Of a DNA stretch of 64,000 bases, positions 33,470 through 46,527 are shown piece after piece (positions within the stretch are counted from its first letter, which is position 1; every line of letters starts with the position of its first letter). The notes under the pieces are model-generated. The model did not search any database and was not told the DNA's origin. It worked only from the letters and a program-made list of their open reading frames with translations. The stretch spans positions 108,400-172,399 of the forward strand of contig JACGCK010000098.1 of assembly GCA_014925825.1 (NCBI GenBank). The letters are read 5' to 3'. Position numbers and translations under genes: made by a program. The DNA is from Pholiota molesta. Lineage: Eukaryota; Basidiomycota; Agaricomycetes; Agaricales; Strophariaceae.

Positions 33470-36400
33470 AGTGCTAGCTCGACACCATGCTCAACAGTGT
33501 CAAGCAGTGCTCGACACCATTGTCAGGGTCGTCCCAAAAAGGAAGCCATCAAAAAATTTCCAAAAGAAGAATGACAAATTTGTAAGCTGTTTTTCCCCAT
33601 CATTTGTCAGCACTTGAGCATCTATCATTAGATTTGAACCATTTTGGGACTTTCTGCTCATTGGCCCATCAAATATGCCATCAAGGACCAAACACATGAC
33701 CTGGTACCTAACCACATGACCACACATGACTGCAAATGAGGCAGGGACCCTCCTAGGGGTGGGAAATGCCTAAAATAGCATTTTCCCAATATTATTGGAA
33801 ATGCACCTGGGTAGCTGGTACACCCTATATGGGACCCACTGGGACCATATTATACCAAAAGATGCGGAATTAAATTCTAAATCCACCTGTGAAAGATTCA
33901 TATTAATAGCATCATTGGTTCAGGCCCTAGAAGCGAATTACTAATTGGACTAAATAAGCGCATGCATTGATGGCTGCTTTCCTCCGCAACCGCTGGGTTG
34001 TTTAACATGATCAAAGCTGCTGTCTGTAGGTATTAAAAGCGCGCTTCGAACGCGTTCTTGATCGTAATTTTACATCCGTTCCTCGCTCCATAAAACGCTC
34101 CGGATATATTTGCGCTCGCACCGCATTAGCGCAGGCCACGGTTTTACTATCTGTGCGCATATTACACCATAAAATAGGTTAATAACAGACCTTTCCAACG
34201 GTACCCTACTCGCTGTGATTGAACAACTCTAAGAGGCCCTATAAAGGAAATGGTTGTTTGTATATAGAATATTAACCGCGGATCGCGCCGGAACGCGCGT
34301 AGGTACGTTGGATTCTCCTGAATTTACCGGATTTAACGACACCCTGATTATAGGGATCAGAGCCCGGGAAGGCACTGAACTGGACATGGGGATGGGCTGG
34401 ATATTGTTTTGCTGGCCGGAAAATGCTATTTTTAGCGCTGCCGAGCGCGGCCTCACCCAATCCGGGCATGGATTGGTGGCACTCTCCCCTCCCCCTCATA
34501 TTGGAAATTCATTTCCTCCCTCAATTCCTATGCAATTGCTTCGTTCTTTTTTCTAATATTTAATATAAATATGGTACTATGCGCCTATAGCACTTATACA
34601 CCACTATAATACATGCAGCATCTGTTATTTCGATATCTCTGTATTTTGGACACTGCATTTGGGGTTTTCACTGTATTTATGATGCTTATTGGCACATATA
34701 GAGCAGTGAGACGCTAGAGGTAAGTACCTACTATAATTTCTGGTAGTTGAAAAGTTAGCTGGATACTGCCCTATAGCTCTATACCCATAAAGAGGGAGAT
34801 TTCTGTACATCCTCCTTGATAAATCCATATCTCAACCAATACTGGAGCTATAGCCAAGTTTAAGGATCCATTAGCATATTAGACATGTCTTCTTTAGTTC
34901 TGCTACTCAACAATTGTGCTCTCATTGCTTTTAGCTAGCCATATTGTCAGAATGGCTAAATATCACAGAAATAGAGGTAATTTGCCTATAGCAATTCACA
35001 TAAGCACCCTAAAATTCTATTGAGGTAGGATATTATAGCTCTCATCAATACCTTCAATTGAAGATAGGCCCCAAGAAAATAGAGTAAGTGAGTGGAAAGA
35101 TACTATGGAAGTACTACTCAAAACATCGGACTACATCAAGAGTATCTGTATAACTATGATAGACCTCTGTTTAACTCATGTTCTTTTGAATGTTTCCACC
35201 ATATCTTTCCACTCACTCACTCTAATTTTTTCCGGCCTATTTCTAATTGTAGATATTGATGAGAGCTATAATATCCCAGCTCTACAGAATTTTAGGGTGC
35301 TTATGTGAATTGCTATAGGCAAATTACCTCTATTTCTGCTATATTTAACCATTCTTGTCATATGGCCAATAAAATGCATTGAGAAGAGAATTGTTGAGTG
35401 GCAGAACGAAAGGAGACATGTCTAATACTCTAATGGATGCTTGAACTTGGTTATAGCTACAGTATTGGCTGAGATATGGATTTATCAAGGAGTATATACA
35501 GTGATGTCTCTCTTCATGGGTGTGGAGCTATAGAAAAGATCCAGGTAACTTTTGAACTACCAGGAATTGCAGTAGGTACTTGCCTCTAGCTTTCTACCGC
35601 TCTATATGTGCCAATAAGCATCATAAATACAGTGAAAACCCCAAATGCAGTGTCCAAAATACAGAGATATCGAAATAACAGATGCTGCATGTATTATAGT
35701 GGTGTATAAGTGCTATAGGCGCATAGTACCATATTTATATTAAATATTAGAAAAAGAACGAAGCAATTGCATAGGAATTGAGGGAGGAAATGAATTTCCA
35801 ATATGAGGGGGAGGGGAGAGTGCCACCAATCCATGCCCGGATTGGGTGAGGCCGCGCTCGGCAGCGCTAAAAATAGCATTTTCCGGCCAGCAAAACAATA
35901 TCCAGCCCATCCCCATGTCCAGTTCAGTGCCTTCCCGGGCTCTGATCCCTATAATCAGGGTGTCGTTAAATCCGGTAAATTCAGGAGAATCCAACGTACC
36001 TACGCGCGTTCCGGCGCGATCCGCGGTTAATATTCTATATACAAACAACCATTTCCTTTATAGGGCCTCTTAGAGTTGTTCAATCACAGCGAGTAGGGTA
36101 CCGTTGGAAAGGTCTGTTATTAACCTATTTTATGGTATAATATGCGCACGGATAGTAAAACCGTAGCCTGCGCTAATGCGGTGCGAGCGCAAATATATCC
36201 GGAGCGTTTTATGGAGCGAGGAACGGACGTAAAATTACGATCAAGCACGCGTTCGAAGCGCGCTTTTAATACCTACAGACAGCAGCTTTGATCGTGGAAA
36301 ACGACCCAGCGGTTGCGGTGGAAAGCAGCCATCAATGCATGCGCTTATTTAGTCCAATTAGTAATTCGCTTCTAGGGCCTGAACCAATGATGCTATTAAT

Positions 36401-36830
36401 ATGAATCTTTCACAGGTGGATTTAGAATTTAATTCCGCATCTTTTGGTATAATATGGTCCCAGTGGGTCCCATATAGGGTGTACCAGCTACCCAGGTGCA
36501 TTTCCAATAATATTGGGAAAATGCTATTTTAGGCATTTCCCACCCCTAGGAGGGTCCCTGCCTCATTTGCAGTCATGTGTGGTCATGTGGTTAGGTACCA
36601 GGTCATGTGTTTGGTCCTTGATGGCATATTTGATGGGCCAATGAGCAGAAAGTCCCAAAATGGTTCAAATCTAATGATAGATGCTCAAGTGCTGACAAAT
36701 GATGGGGAAAAACAGCTTACAAATTTGTCATTCTTCTTTTGGAAATTTTTTGATGGCTTCCTTTTTGGGACGACCCTGACAATGGTGTCGAGCACTGCTC
36801 GACACTGTTGAGCACAGTGTTGAGCACTGG
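33470..36830. repeat. Giant palindrome, arms about 1.6 kb
   Basis: Positions 33470 to about 35115 are the reverse complement of about 35190 to 36830. The outer 1.2 kb of each arm is almost identical, and even short open frames (for example 34254-34556 and 36048-35740 on the opposite strand) repeat nearly residue for residue. The inner part (about 34700-35110 against 35195-35620) has diverged by roughly 10-15 percent. The centre of about 80 bp is unpaired or weakly paired. No protein of known family is encoded. Confidence 0.9.
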
Positions 36831-36872
36831 AGCACAGTGGGCAGCAGGAGCACGTCCACTGACCACCATAGA

Positions 36873-38136
36873 TAGTGATGTGACGGCTCGGGCTTGGAAG
36901 CCCTAGGCCCCGGGTACCGGGCCCGCTCAGGCCGGGCCAAGCCGGGCCCACAACACGGCTTGAGGCGGCCTAGGGCCTGGCTCGAAATATTTCAAGGCCC
37001 GAGCCCGCGGCCCAGGCCCGGGCTTTTGGCAGTTTAGTCGGAGCTTGAATTCGCTGTTGTCGAACATTGAACAATTACAATCAGCTTCCACCATACACTC
37101 TCCAACCGTGCGCCATGCCCTCCCCTAACATCCGCGCCCTCAAGCCACTTCTCTAAGACAACGGAAGCAAGAGGGATGGAGGAAGACCCATGTAGTGGGA
37201 GATCCGAGAGATGCGTCACAGCTCCTGTCCCACATGCCCACCTCTGACCGCCCTCTTCCTCCCCAGTTGCAGCAAGTGCCACCACCACGCGCCACATCGT
37301 GCTGCGACGACGCCCGCCACGTCATCCCCACCGTCGTGCGTCTGCGCCGACTCGTACGTCACCGCTGGCCGCCCGTGCCTCTTGTGCCACGCGAGCTGCT
37401 TCCTGAGCAGCGCGAGCGCGTCGGGCGATGTTCCACGCGAGCTGCTTCACGAGCAGCACAATTCGAGCGCGTCGGGCGACGTTCTGTGCACCTTCGCGAA
37501 GTCCTTCCCGAAGCCGTTGTACTGGAGCACGTGGAGGTCGTGCCCCCGACGAGGGCTGGCCAGCACTGCGACGGCCAGCATCGCGACGAACATGGGCACC
37601 CGCCGACGGCCGTCATTGCCACTACCGCAGCATGCACACATTAGCAGCCCAGGCCCCGCCCAATTGGCCGCCAGTTTGGAGCTCTGGGAGCTCGTGTCGG
37701 TCGCCGACGACTACACGGACGCGGCTATGGACGGAAAGACAACGACAACGACAACACCAGTGGACAGCACGGCCATGGTGGTGAGTACGACGACAGCGAC
37801 GGCTTCGACGCGTACGACCACCGCGGGGGATCCATGCAGGATACCCGTGCACATCAAGGCGGATCCGCGAGTGCCATGGGTGCCTCGGATTCACCGTACC
37901 GTCTTCTCGCGCAAAGGTTACTGCACATATTGCAGTCCCTGCGGCGTGAAGACGCTCAGGTGGCATCCCAGGCAGGGTTCTAAAAATAGACCCAAAGCCC
38001 GGGCTCAGGCCCAAGCCAGGCCAGGCCAAGCCCTATCGCGGGCTTTGGGCCTGGCCTGAGATTTCAGCAAGCCTGAGCCCTCTAAGCCAGGCCCAAGCCC
38101 GGGCTTTTCTGCAAAGCCCGAGCCTTCACAACACTA
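36873..38136. mobile_element. GC-rich hAT-like element, 1264 bp, perfect 8-bp target duplication
   Basis: The ends are TAGTGATGTGACGGCTCGGG and, in reverse complement, TAGTGTTGTGAAGGCTCGGG. They are flanked by ACCATAGA at 36865-36872 and 38137-38144. Subterminal regions consist of repeated GGGCTTGGGCC/GGCCCAAGCCC motifs, a pattern seen in some hAT elements. The middle (37.2-37.7 kb) is GC-rich and contains a duplicated segment of about 50 bp (GAGCTGCTTC to GCGTCGGGCGA). Its minus strand gives a peptide-like frame around VLQYNGFGKDFAKVHRTSPD, which might be a captured host exon. Confidence 0.85.
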
Positions 38137-39775
38137 ACCATAGACCACTGGCCCAACGTGGAAAATCTTCAGACTCAGCTTGGTGGAGTGGCTGCGCCCT
38201 GGCAGTTCCCACTCTGGATGCAATATTTTTATCCGGGCAACTGCCACAATTTCATGCATGAGACTAGCAGACACTGGTGCCGATGAACTGGCAACATATT
38301 TGCTGTATAGGGCTCAGTGCCTCCTCGGCGTCGAGTCTGAGTGAGGAGATACACCGCGTTGCATCTCCATACCATGGAACACTGCAAATGCAGCACTCTT
38401 TGCACATAGAGATGGTGTCCGGTTCGGCCGGTTCCGGTTCTCTGCGCCAGTTCGGAACCGAACTTCGGCATCCCTACCGGGAACTGTCCGAACAACGGCA
38501 GCAGCGGCGGCATCTCGAGATATTCCCAAATATGGGACAGATCAGCCGGATCACCGTCGGACCGTAAATCCAAATTCTACTATGCAACCCGACCATGCAA
38601 CCCAACCCTGCTTAAGTAACCCAAAAGTAATCTACCATGCAACAGCTTACAGGCGTTCGAATATTTGCCAATAAATAATGTCATATTGTCTTTTCTACAT
38701 GCCTTGTCTTTGCTAAATCCCAAAGACGTTGCATGTGACTCGCGGGGACAACTGTGTCCAGAAGGCCGCTGAACATTAGGATGGGAAGCGATGAGGGCAA
38801 TGTTACGATTTTTCGGCGCGAATTCCAGTGTTGCGTGCAAAAATATCGGATGAATTTCAAAAACCAGGGCACACGGTCACTGATAAAATCTGGGATAGAA
38901 GTGAAGGTGTTTTCTACTATAAGAGCGGAAATTTTGGAAACATTTCGGCTGGTAAGATCAATAGCGACTGCGCCTCCCATGGACTGTCCAAATGCTATCT
39001 GATATCACAATGACATTCAGTTCCAGCACATGAAAATAGATGGAGACAGGAATTTACCACAGGTTTCGTTGACAGGATCGGGTGTGCAAGAACGTAGTCC
39101 AAAGCTGCTTGTGCATCTAGTTGAAGACCTGGTGAAAACCAGGAATTAATATACAAGGGTAAATTCTTTCGCATGGGGAACGTTGGTTACCTGTCTCCGA
39201 CGGATGCCCTTTGTTTCCGAAGTATCTAGTAAAATGTCGCATAAATATTGAATCGCTGATGTAGGATTTATGATCTATCACTGACCCCCTATATTCAACT
39301 GCGAGTACGTTGAAATGGGCCCTGAAGGCATCCAAGGCATATAACAGAAGGCTCGACTTGGACATCGTGTTTCCATGGAACATGATAATTGTACCCCGTG
39401 AGCGCTACAAACGCAAATCAAGACGAACAGTGGATTTGGTTATCAGTGGGTAAGTTGGACACACAAGAATTTACCGAAACACACCTTGATTTGCTCTTCC
39501 TCATCGTTCATAATGAGGTAGCAGGCTAGCTCAACGCTGTCCTTCATTACCAATGTGACTTCAGCACAGTATCGGCCGAATACATAGTACGGGTGACAGG
39601 GGGCTTCGTAATACAACGCAAAATCGAAAAAAAAAAATCGGCGAGAATGTAGGAGAGGTGGTGAGGTGAGGCTCAATTCCAACATAGACGACCGGACATA
39701 CGTTCTCTTATGTCGAAGTAGGCGGGCCGATAAATGAGCATACGTTGCCAATTGAATAAGTACTACGTATATCAA

Positions 39776-40495
39776 AGTTCAATCGTTGATTGAGTGTTAG
39801 ATAGGGACAGAACTGTGGGTACGCACTCGGAAGAATGTGTATATCTTGCCCATGGTGATAGTCGATTGGGGTGGTGGGGTCGTGCAAGAAAGTCGCTGTA
39901 GCCCAGTGTAGCTCTGACGAATCGCCGACGTGGATGATTTCTTTTATACGGAAAAGCCACGCGGTAACCACCTGTGACCCAAGTATCCTCGATTCAAGCT
40001 GTACATCTTCTGGCTTCCCTTAATTTCATACAGTATCTGCTCAATTATTGGGCTAACGGTGACTGCAACGACATGACTCCTGCTACAATTATCCGGAAAA
40101 GGCGATGGCCTACAAATAACCTACATTGTAGTGCACGTAGTGCCTCGTGTTATAGCCCTCCATTTTTACTGCGGAATGACTACAGTCACTGCGCGTGGCG
40201 ATGGTGACATTGGTGAGTGGCACAAACAAGTAAAAAGGGGCCGAAAGGGGTCTCGAAGAAGGCAAAATGTGATTCAAAGGGAAATTTGGAGTGCAGTACC
40301 ATTTAGGAGGGTTCGTTGTCCTTGTAAATGGGACATTCCAGACAGAGTTTCTTGCCTTGACCATGCAGGATTTCCTTGCTGAATAAATGAACATATTCAA
40401 TGTGTGACATAAAAACAATATTGTTACTTGGGATACAGGGTAGAAACTTAATCTAATCGAGCAACAATAAATAGCCTTCTCATCAATTCGAGCGC
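39776..40495. other. Intergenic, no gene seen
   Basis: About 0.7 kb between the hydrolase remnant and the end of the peroxidase gene. It should include the unresolved 5' exons or promoter of the hydrolase. No other feature was recognised. Confidence 0.45.
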
Positions 40496-41991
<1,496 letters not shown>

Positions 41992-42002
41992 TCAGGGCTA
42001 GC

Positions 42003-42009
42003 TTTTATA
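42003..42009 (-). promoter_or_regulatory. TATA box of the peroxidase gene
   Basis: TATAAAA on the minus strand, 78 bp upstream of the ATG at 41925, a usual position for strongly regulated secreted peroxidase genes. Confidence 0.65.
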
Positions 42010-43195
42010 CGCATCTCGACGAGCTCAAACCATCAACTGGGACATGAGCGTCGCGCTGACATCCACAAACTCGCAAAGGTTATCGCAAGGCAAACCGAAA
42101 AGACGGATTAATTGAAACAAATTTGCATCCAAAGGACTGGGTGAAGGCGATGGTGCGAAGAACAAGGAGTACGTTGAGAGAAAATGTTGGAGGTAGCAAA
42201 ACTGTACTGAATGACTATTATCAAGGACGTGTATGTGGTCGAGATGAAAGCCGCGTGATCGAACATGCGATAATTTGTGAAATAGAAGTTGAATACAAGA
42301 ATAGCCTCCCGGTAAAGTAGGGTCGTCTCGAGTCCGAGAGCGTCGAGCGCCTGTTAGGGGCCCAACGTAAAGGTATTGCGCTCGACGGCTCAAGATGGGT
42401 GGTTTCTCTCTGGACAGTTATTATTAGAGGGGCATCACGGGAGATTCTGAGAGAAACGGGGTGGTCGCGGAACCGGTAATGAGATACATTTCCATGTATT
42501 TCTCAGGACTGGGCATTTCGACGACAAGCGGGTAAGCTGAACGGGAATTCCCAGTTTTTGGCATGACCTCAAATCATGGGTAGCGTCATCGATAGCGGCC
42601 AAGAAATTTCAAGCGTTGCAACATACCAACATCTGATTTATGTGTACATTGTGTAGAATCGCCACATCGAGGACTTGTCAGGCTGTCAGTCGTATTTACT
42701 ATTTAGGGTCTTGACGGTATTTCTATTACTTTGACGTGCAACTAGATAATGCGTTATCTCGCCCTACTCCGGTGCAGTCAAATTTAGTCAATGGGTGTGC
42801 GCACTTCGTCCGACATCAATACATCGCAGTTGATCGACGTCGATCCCTGTAAAAAATTCTTGGCAAGTCCACGCGTGCTTTCCAAAAACACGCTCGGGAC
42901 GAGGGAAAATCATTCCATAAGACGACCCTTCAAAGCGTGTTGGATCAGCCAGATAACAAGTCTACACTTTTAGAACTATGGTGCTCGTATGTAGGACTTC
43001 CGGCTATTTCGAGTGTCCTATCTTCAAAGCGTCGTAGTGGTTAGGCGGCTACTTCATTTAAATTTCGTGTGATGAATACCTCAGCTGTTCGACGTGCTTG
43101 TACCGCTGCGTAGGCTCTCTTACAACGCGTTTGTAAAGCATATTGAATTGAATTCGAGCTCGTGAGGTTTCTTACGCTCATTTAGGGGGTCGTAT
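42010..43195. other. Intergenic, no gene seen
   Basis: About 1.2 kb upstream of the peroxidase and downstream of the gene at 43196. No coherent frame, repeat or RNA gene was recognised. It is the likely regulatory region of the peroxidase. Confidence 0.55.
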
Positions 43196-44042
43196 TCAAT
43201 CTTTGGGGTTTTTCTGATAACGAAAACCGTCAAATGTAGGTGGGATATACTGTTCGGTATAATGGTGTTTCAAAAGGAGCATATTTGGCGTCGGACAGCT
43301 CTCCTTCTTCGAGAACAAAGAGCCCAAGCCTGTTGGAATACGTTAGGAGTCAGAATCGAGCTCGCACAATCGACGTGCGTGGGGGCATACCTGCGAAACT
43401 CAGGCCGCAACCGTGACGCGTCGCTTTGGCCTCTGCATCAGGAAGGCCGTGTTCCTTCACCCTGCGCTTCTCGAGCTTCCTTCTCTTGGGTCGAAGAGCC
43501 GTGGCTGGAGGCGGTGGCGGTGGCACCGTGTTTTCGTATGTCTTCAGATCCGGCCCGGCTGAGGGATGCGTGTTGCTATCAGGCATTGAGTCGACAATAG
43601 GGGCGGCCGGATACGGGAGGACAATAGGAACGGGGACGTGAGGAGGCTCTGGCTTGGGTGGAGGGTCCGGGCAGGAAAGAGGCGAGGGTTTTCGGGGCGC
43701 GTATGAGGCGCTTGCTGGACGCGGCCCGAGGTGTTTAGGCTGCGGCCGTCTGTGCGCGGCTGATACGGTGGCGTGCGGGAAGGGCGCAGGTGATGCCGGG
43801 GCGAGGGGATCGCGCGAGGGCGCGGATACGCGTCGCGTGCGATTCGATGCGGGCTCCGTGGGGTACTCGTCGTTCCCTGTGTACGAATACGGGCGGGGGT
43901 TCAGGAGGTTTCTTTCTCGGGGCGTTGGGGACGTAAGGCTCGATGTGGACGCGTAGTTTCTGAGCAAGACCGTCGGCGGCACAGGTGGGTTTGAGGGCAC
44001 GCGCGGGCGCGGAGGGTGCGTTGGCTGTCCTTGGTGCGACAT
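43196..44042 (-). CDS. Pro-rich disordered hypothetical protein
   Basis: Exon 44042-43391 and exon 43329-43196 are joined over a 61-bp intron (GTATGC to CAACAG), giving 261 residues from the first ATG of this frame. The protein is rich in Pro, Ser and Arg (for example PPKPEPPHVPVPIVLPYPAA) with a basic cluster (RPKRRKLEKRRVKEHG) that could be a nuclear localisation signal. The C-terminus after the intron is compact (LGSLFSKKESC to YQKNPKD). The open frame extends upstream to about 44102 behind an AG. A start at 44188 (MADD) with a 75-bp intron is possible, so the 5' end is uncertain. No known domain. Confidence 0.55.
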
Positions 44043-44704
44043 TGGGTCAATAGGAGGGGGTGCGAATGGTTGAGGGAGGAAACTGGCGACACGGAATTTA
44101 AGCTGCTCAGAGAAAGATTAGGCGCAGCCTCGGTTGATTCGCTTGGGCCATTCTGATTCAATTGGGTTTGAACCACGTCATCTGCCATTCTGTGGCGGGG
44201 TGAGGCGCTCAGGGTCAGACCAAAATCAGACCAGCGTTGCTGAATAGCGACGGCGCCTGGACGGCGCTCAACGATGGATATTGCTGTGCTGATTTGATTT
44301 GATTGAAGAGAGATATTGCGAGAAGTTTAGCACAGCAAACATGATTTGGCACGATGGTTACTTACCTTTTGTTAATCGTTCTCAATGGCCTCTAGAGCCC
44401 AGGCAGCCTTAAAGCTCGAGGCCAGCTGCGTGCATTGTCAGATATCCATAACGCAGGCGATGTGTATGTAATGGGCGATGTGAGCGCAATTAAATGAGGC
44501 CAAGGCGAGGCCATGACACTCGTGCAACCATTGCATTGTCAGTCTCTGATAAACTTCTTAATACCAAGGTTATACCGCACAGTGAGAGCCATAAGTAGAG
44601 AATCCCGTTGCAGTAAGTACTTGCCTAGGATATAAAGCTGTGGCGATATGCGATTAGGGGGAGGCTGAAACGCGTCGTACGTTGAACAAAGTGAAAGCCC
44701 AACA

Positions 44705-44800
44705 AAAAGTGCTGTTGTTATTATTAGAAGGTTCTGTCAATCATTAATCACGCCGTAAGCTTCCGAACCAAACATCCTTGCCGAACGTCGGCAATTCTAT
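44705..44800. repeat. Dispersed inverted repeat, partner of 5500-5595
   Basis: This is the reverse-complement copy of the segment at 5500-5595 (GTGCTGTTGTTATTATTAG, then CGCCGTAAGCTTCCGAA, then CATCCTTGCCGAACGTCG), with a few extra bases. It lies in non-coding DNA between the genes at 43196 and 45066. Confidence 0.75.
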
Positions 44801-45065
44801 GGACTCACTCTCGAGAGGTCAAGCTTTTGTCACTTGTTCACACATTCTACGCAGCTTTTGCTGTATTTTGGCAATGGGCGTCAAGTTTCTCTTCAAGACC
44901 GCTCTTAGATGCGCAGGAATCAGCAGCTCCTCGCTGAGACGCAACGCCAGCAGCCCTCGACCCTGATTATAAATTTCGAAGCCAAGACTGGAAAGAACTG
45001 TTAATAGGCAACGCCTCGAGGACATTCGAATTCGTCTCCCACTCTTTCCATCAAGATCATATACG

Positions 45066-46527
45066 ATGGCGAGCTTGCCACCTAAACATGTCTTCAGCGG
45101 GGTCGTGCATCCTGAACGAAAGACCTATTTCCGCGAAGATGCGCCGCCTAAGTCGACGGTGAAGGAGGGCAAGAAGGATGTGATACGAGGATGCACGAAT
45201 TGCGGTAAACCTGGGAAGAACGACAATCCAGTTAAGAAATGCGCCGGGGTATGTAGTTCTCTCCAATGCCTGTTCGCTATCGCTAACATAGATATAGTGC
45301 GGCTTGACTTATTACTGTTCTCAAGAGGTGCGTGTCAATTTTGCGACCTTCATGACTATAAACCAACTGACGCTTGTTTCTTCAATCTACAATGATCCAG
45401 TGCCAAAAAGAGCATTGGTACGTGGTCCTATACGACGCGCGTTCTCCACCTGTTCTCCGCCTATTCATCGTCCACCATCAGGCCCATCCACAAGCCCAAC
45501 TGCTCGACCGAATACGGCGACGGCATCCAGCCGCTCATCAAATGCGTCACCGGCAACCCCATGCTCTCGCACTACATCCAGGTCTGCCTCGCGCTCACCT
45601 TCTCCCTCCACCGCCTGCACGCGCTCCCCGCGGCGCAGCGCAGCACCGTCCGCCGCGCGGCGCTCGCCGCGCACATCGACGTCGGCATCGAGCCGTCCGC
45701 GATCGGCGAGTTCATGCGGCTCTACACGTACCCGGAGGAACGCGATCCCGAGCTGGACGCGGACGGCGTGGCGACCGAGGGGATGCTGCAGTTCCACAAC
45801 CTCTCGCGCTCCGACGCGTGGGTGCCCGCGCGCCCGCTGTCGCCGACGGACATCGCGATGTGGCGCCAGGCGCGGGAGGACGCGGACGCGGACGGGGAGC
45901 GGGACAACGCGGTGGTGCTCGTGCGGTTCGTGAACAACTTCAAGCAGATGATCACCTGCTTGTTCGTCGTGGGCGACGAGGCGCTCGGGCAGGCGCGGCG
46001 GAACATGCCGTTCACGATGGTCTCTGCGATCACGGGGAAGAAGACGGACAAGCCGCTCAGCGTCGCGACCTGTTTTGAGTGCGTGTCTATCTCCGTTCAA
46101 TTTTCAAGGGATCGGCCGCTTATCGTATGTTGGCAGATACCTCAACTCCCATATCCGCGCAGACAAAAAGAACCAGCTGCTCCTCCGCGCGCCGATGAGG
46201 GAGTGCGACAAGGAGCTCATCCGCGATGCCGGGCGAAATAAAGACGGCCACGCCCCGAAGATGCTGCTGCTCAAGATGTCGCGCGAGGCCGTGTACGTGA
46301 GCTACTCTAAGGAGTTCGTAGACGAGGCCGCTGCGGAGAGGCTGGCGGCTGAAGAGGCGCGGAAGAATCCGCTGCCAGAGTCGAGGCAGATCGAAGGACA
46401 AGCGGAAGAGGAGCGAGAGCGGGATGAGGAGGCGAGGCAGGCGCAGGAGGTTCCGAAGCCGATGAATAGGGCGGACCGGAGGAGGCTGGAGAGGGAGATG
46501 AAGAAGGAGGCTAAACGTCGCAAGTGA
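45066..46527 (+). CDS. MYND zinc-finger protein
   Basis: Five exons (45066-45248, 45298-45327, 45401-45417, 45482-46078, 46137-46527) code for 405 residues. The first four exons together build a MYND finger: GCTNCGKPG, KKCAG, CGLTYYCSQE, CQKEHW and HKPNC provide the expected Cys/His ligands. Exon 3 is only 17 nt. The finger is followed by a globular domain of about 250 residues (from IQPLIKCVTGNPMLSHYIQV) and a charged, coiled-coil-like basic tail (MNRADRRRLEREMKKEAKRR). MYND fingers usually bind proline-rich partner peptides; this subfamily is uncharacterised to my knowledge. The coding part at 45.5-46.1 kb is strongly GC-rich, like Lon. A TATA-like sequence (TATAAA) sits at 44968-44973. Confidence 0.87.

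Larger units (their letters stand above)
33152..38476. mobile_element. hAT-like element, 5.3 kb, perfect 8-bp target duplication
   Basis: The termini are TAGGGATGCCGAAGTTCGG and its complement CCGAACTTCGGCATCCCTA. They are flanked by CCGGGAAC at 33144-33151 and 38477-38484. Subterminal sequence is rich in GGTTCGGTT/GAACCGA motifs on both sides, and a further inverted segment (33345-33440 versus 38160-38255) includes TTGCCCGGATAAAAATATTG. These traits fit the hAT superfamily. No transposase frame was found; the interior is taken up by a giant palindrome and a second hAT-like element. It split the right repeat of the outer element, so it inserted later. Confidence 0.85.
31575..38685. mobile_element. 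Outer TIR/foldback element inserted in the hydrolase gene
   Basis: The ends read ATGACATGATTCATGG on the left and ATGACATTATTTATTGG in reverse complement on the right. They are flanked by TTGTCTT at 31568-31574 and 38686-38692, a 6-7 bp target duplication. The inverted repeats are about 300 bp: the left one is 31575-31873, while the right one is cut in two (33057-33151 and 38485-38685) by a later hAT-like insertion. Subtracting the nested insertions leaves about 1.0 kb, so the element was originally a short, non-coding, mutator-like or foldback element. No transposase is seen. Confidence 0.75.
31230..39775 (-). pseudogene. BEM46/ABHD13-like alpha/beta hydrolase split by nested transposons
   Basis: Exons read down the minus strand: one ending at 39485 (around VMKDSVELACYLIMNDEEEQ), then 39404-39286 (IIMFHGNTMSK, LAVEYRG), 39225-39191, 39128-39058 (LQLDAQAALDYVLAHP) and one from 38998. 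The last carries the nucleophile elbow GQSMGG and the acid-loop SGLLDTVVPASHM. These are hallmarks of the BEM46/ABHD13 family of membrane-associated serine hydrolases. At about 38686 the exon stops in transposon DNA, and coding resumes at 31574 (around QPGYVKALQAFF, the family's C-terminal block) to a stop at 31230. Removing the insertion and one TTGTCTT duplication restores the reading frame without any splice. The 5' exons before 39775 are not resolved. As assembled, the gene cannot encode the full enzyme. Confidence 0.8.

Noticed and set aside
34254..34556. Conserved open frame present twice in the palindrome (again at 36048-35740, minus strand)
   Set aside because: Its conservation only reflects the near-identical palindrome arms; no domain, no splice or promoter support.
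37211..38059. Open frame of 282 codons inside the GC-rich hAT-like element
   Set aside because: Runs through the repetitive subterminal GGCCC motifs and has biased composition; not a transposase and not a known protein.
44819..45025. Minus-strand frame of 68 codons 40 bp from the MYND gene start
   Set aside because: The peptide looks protein-like (LRLSEELLIPAHLRAVLKRN) but has no continuing exon, and the region probably holds the MYND promoter.
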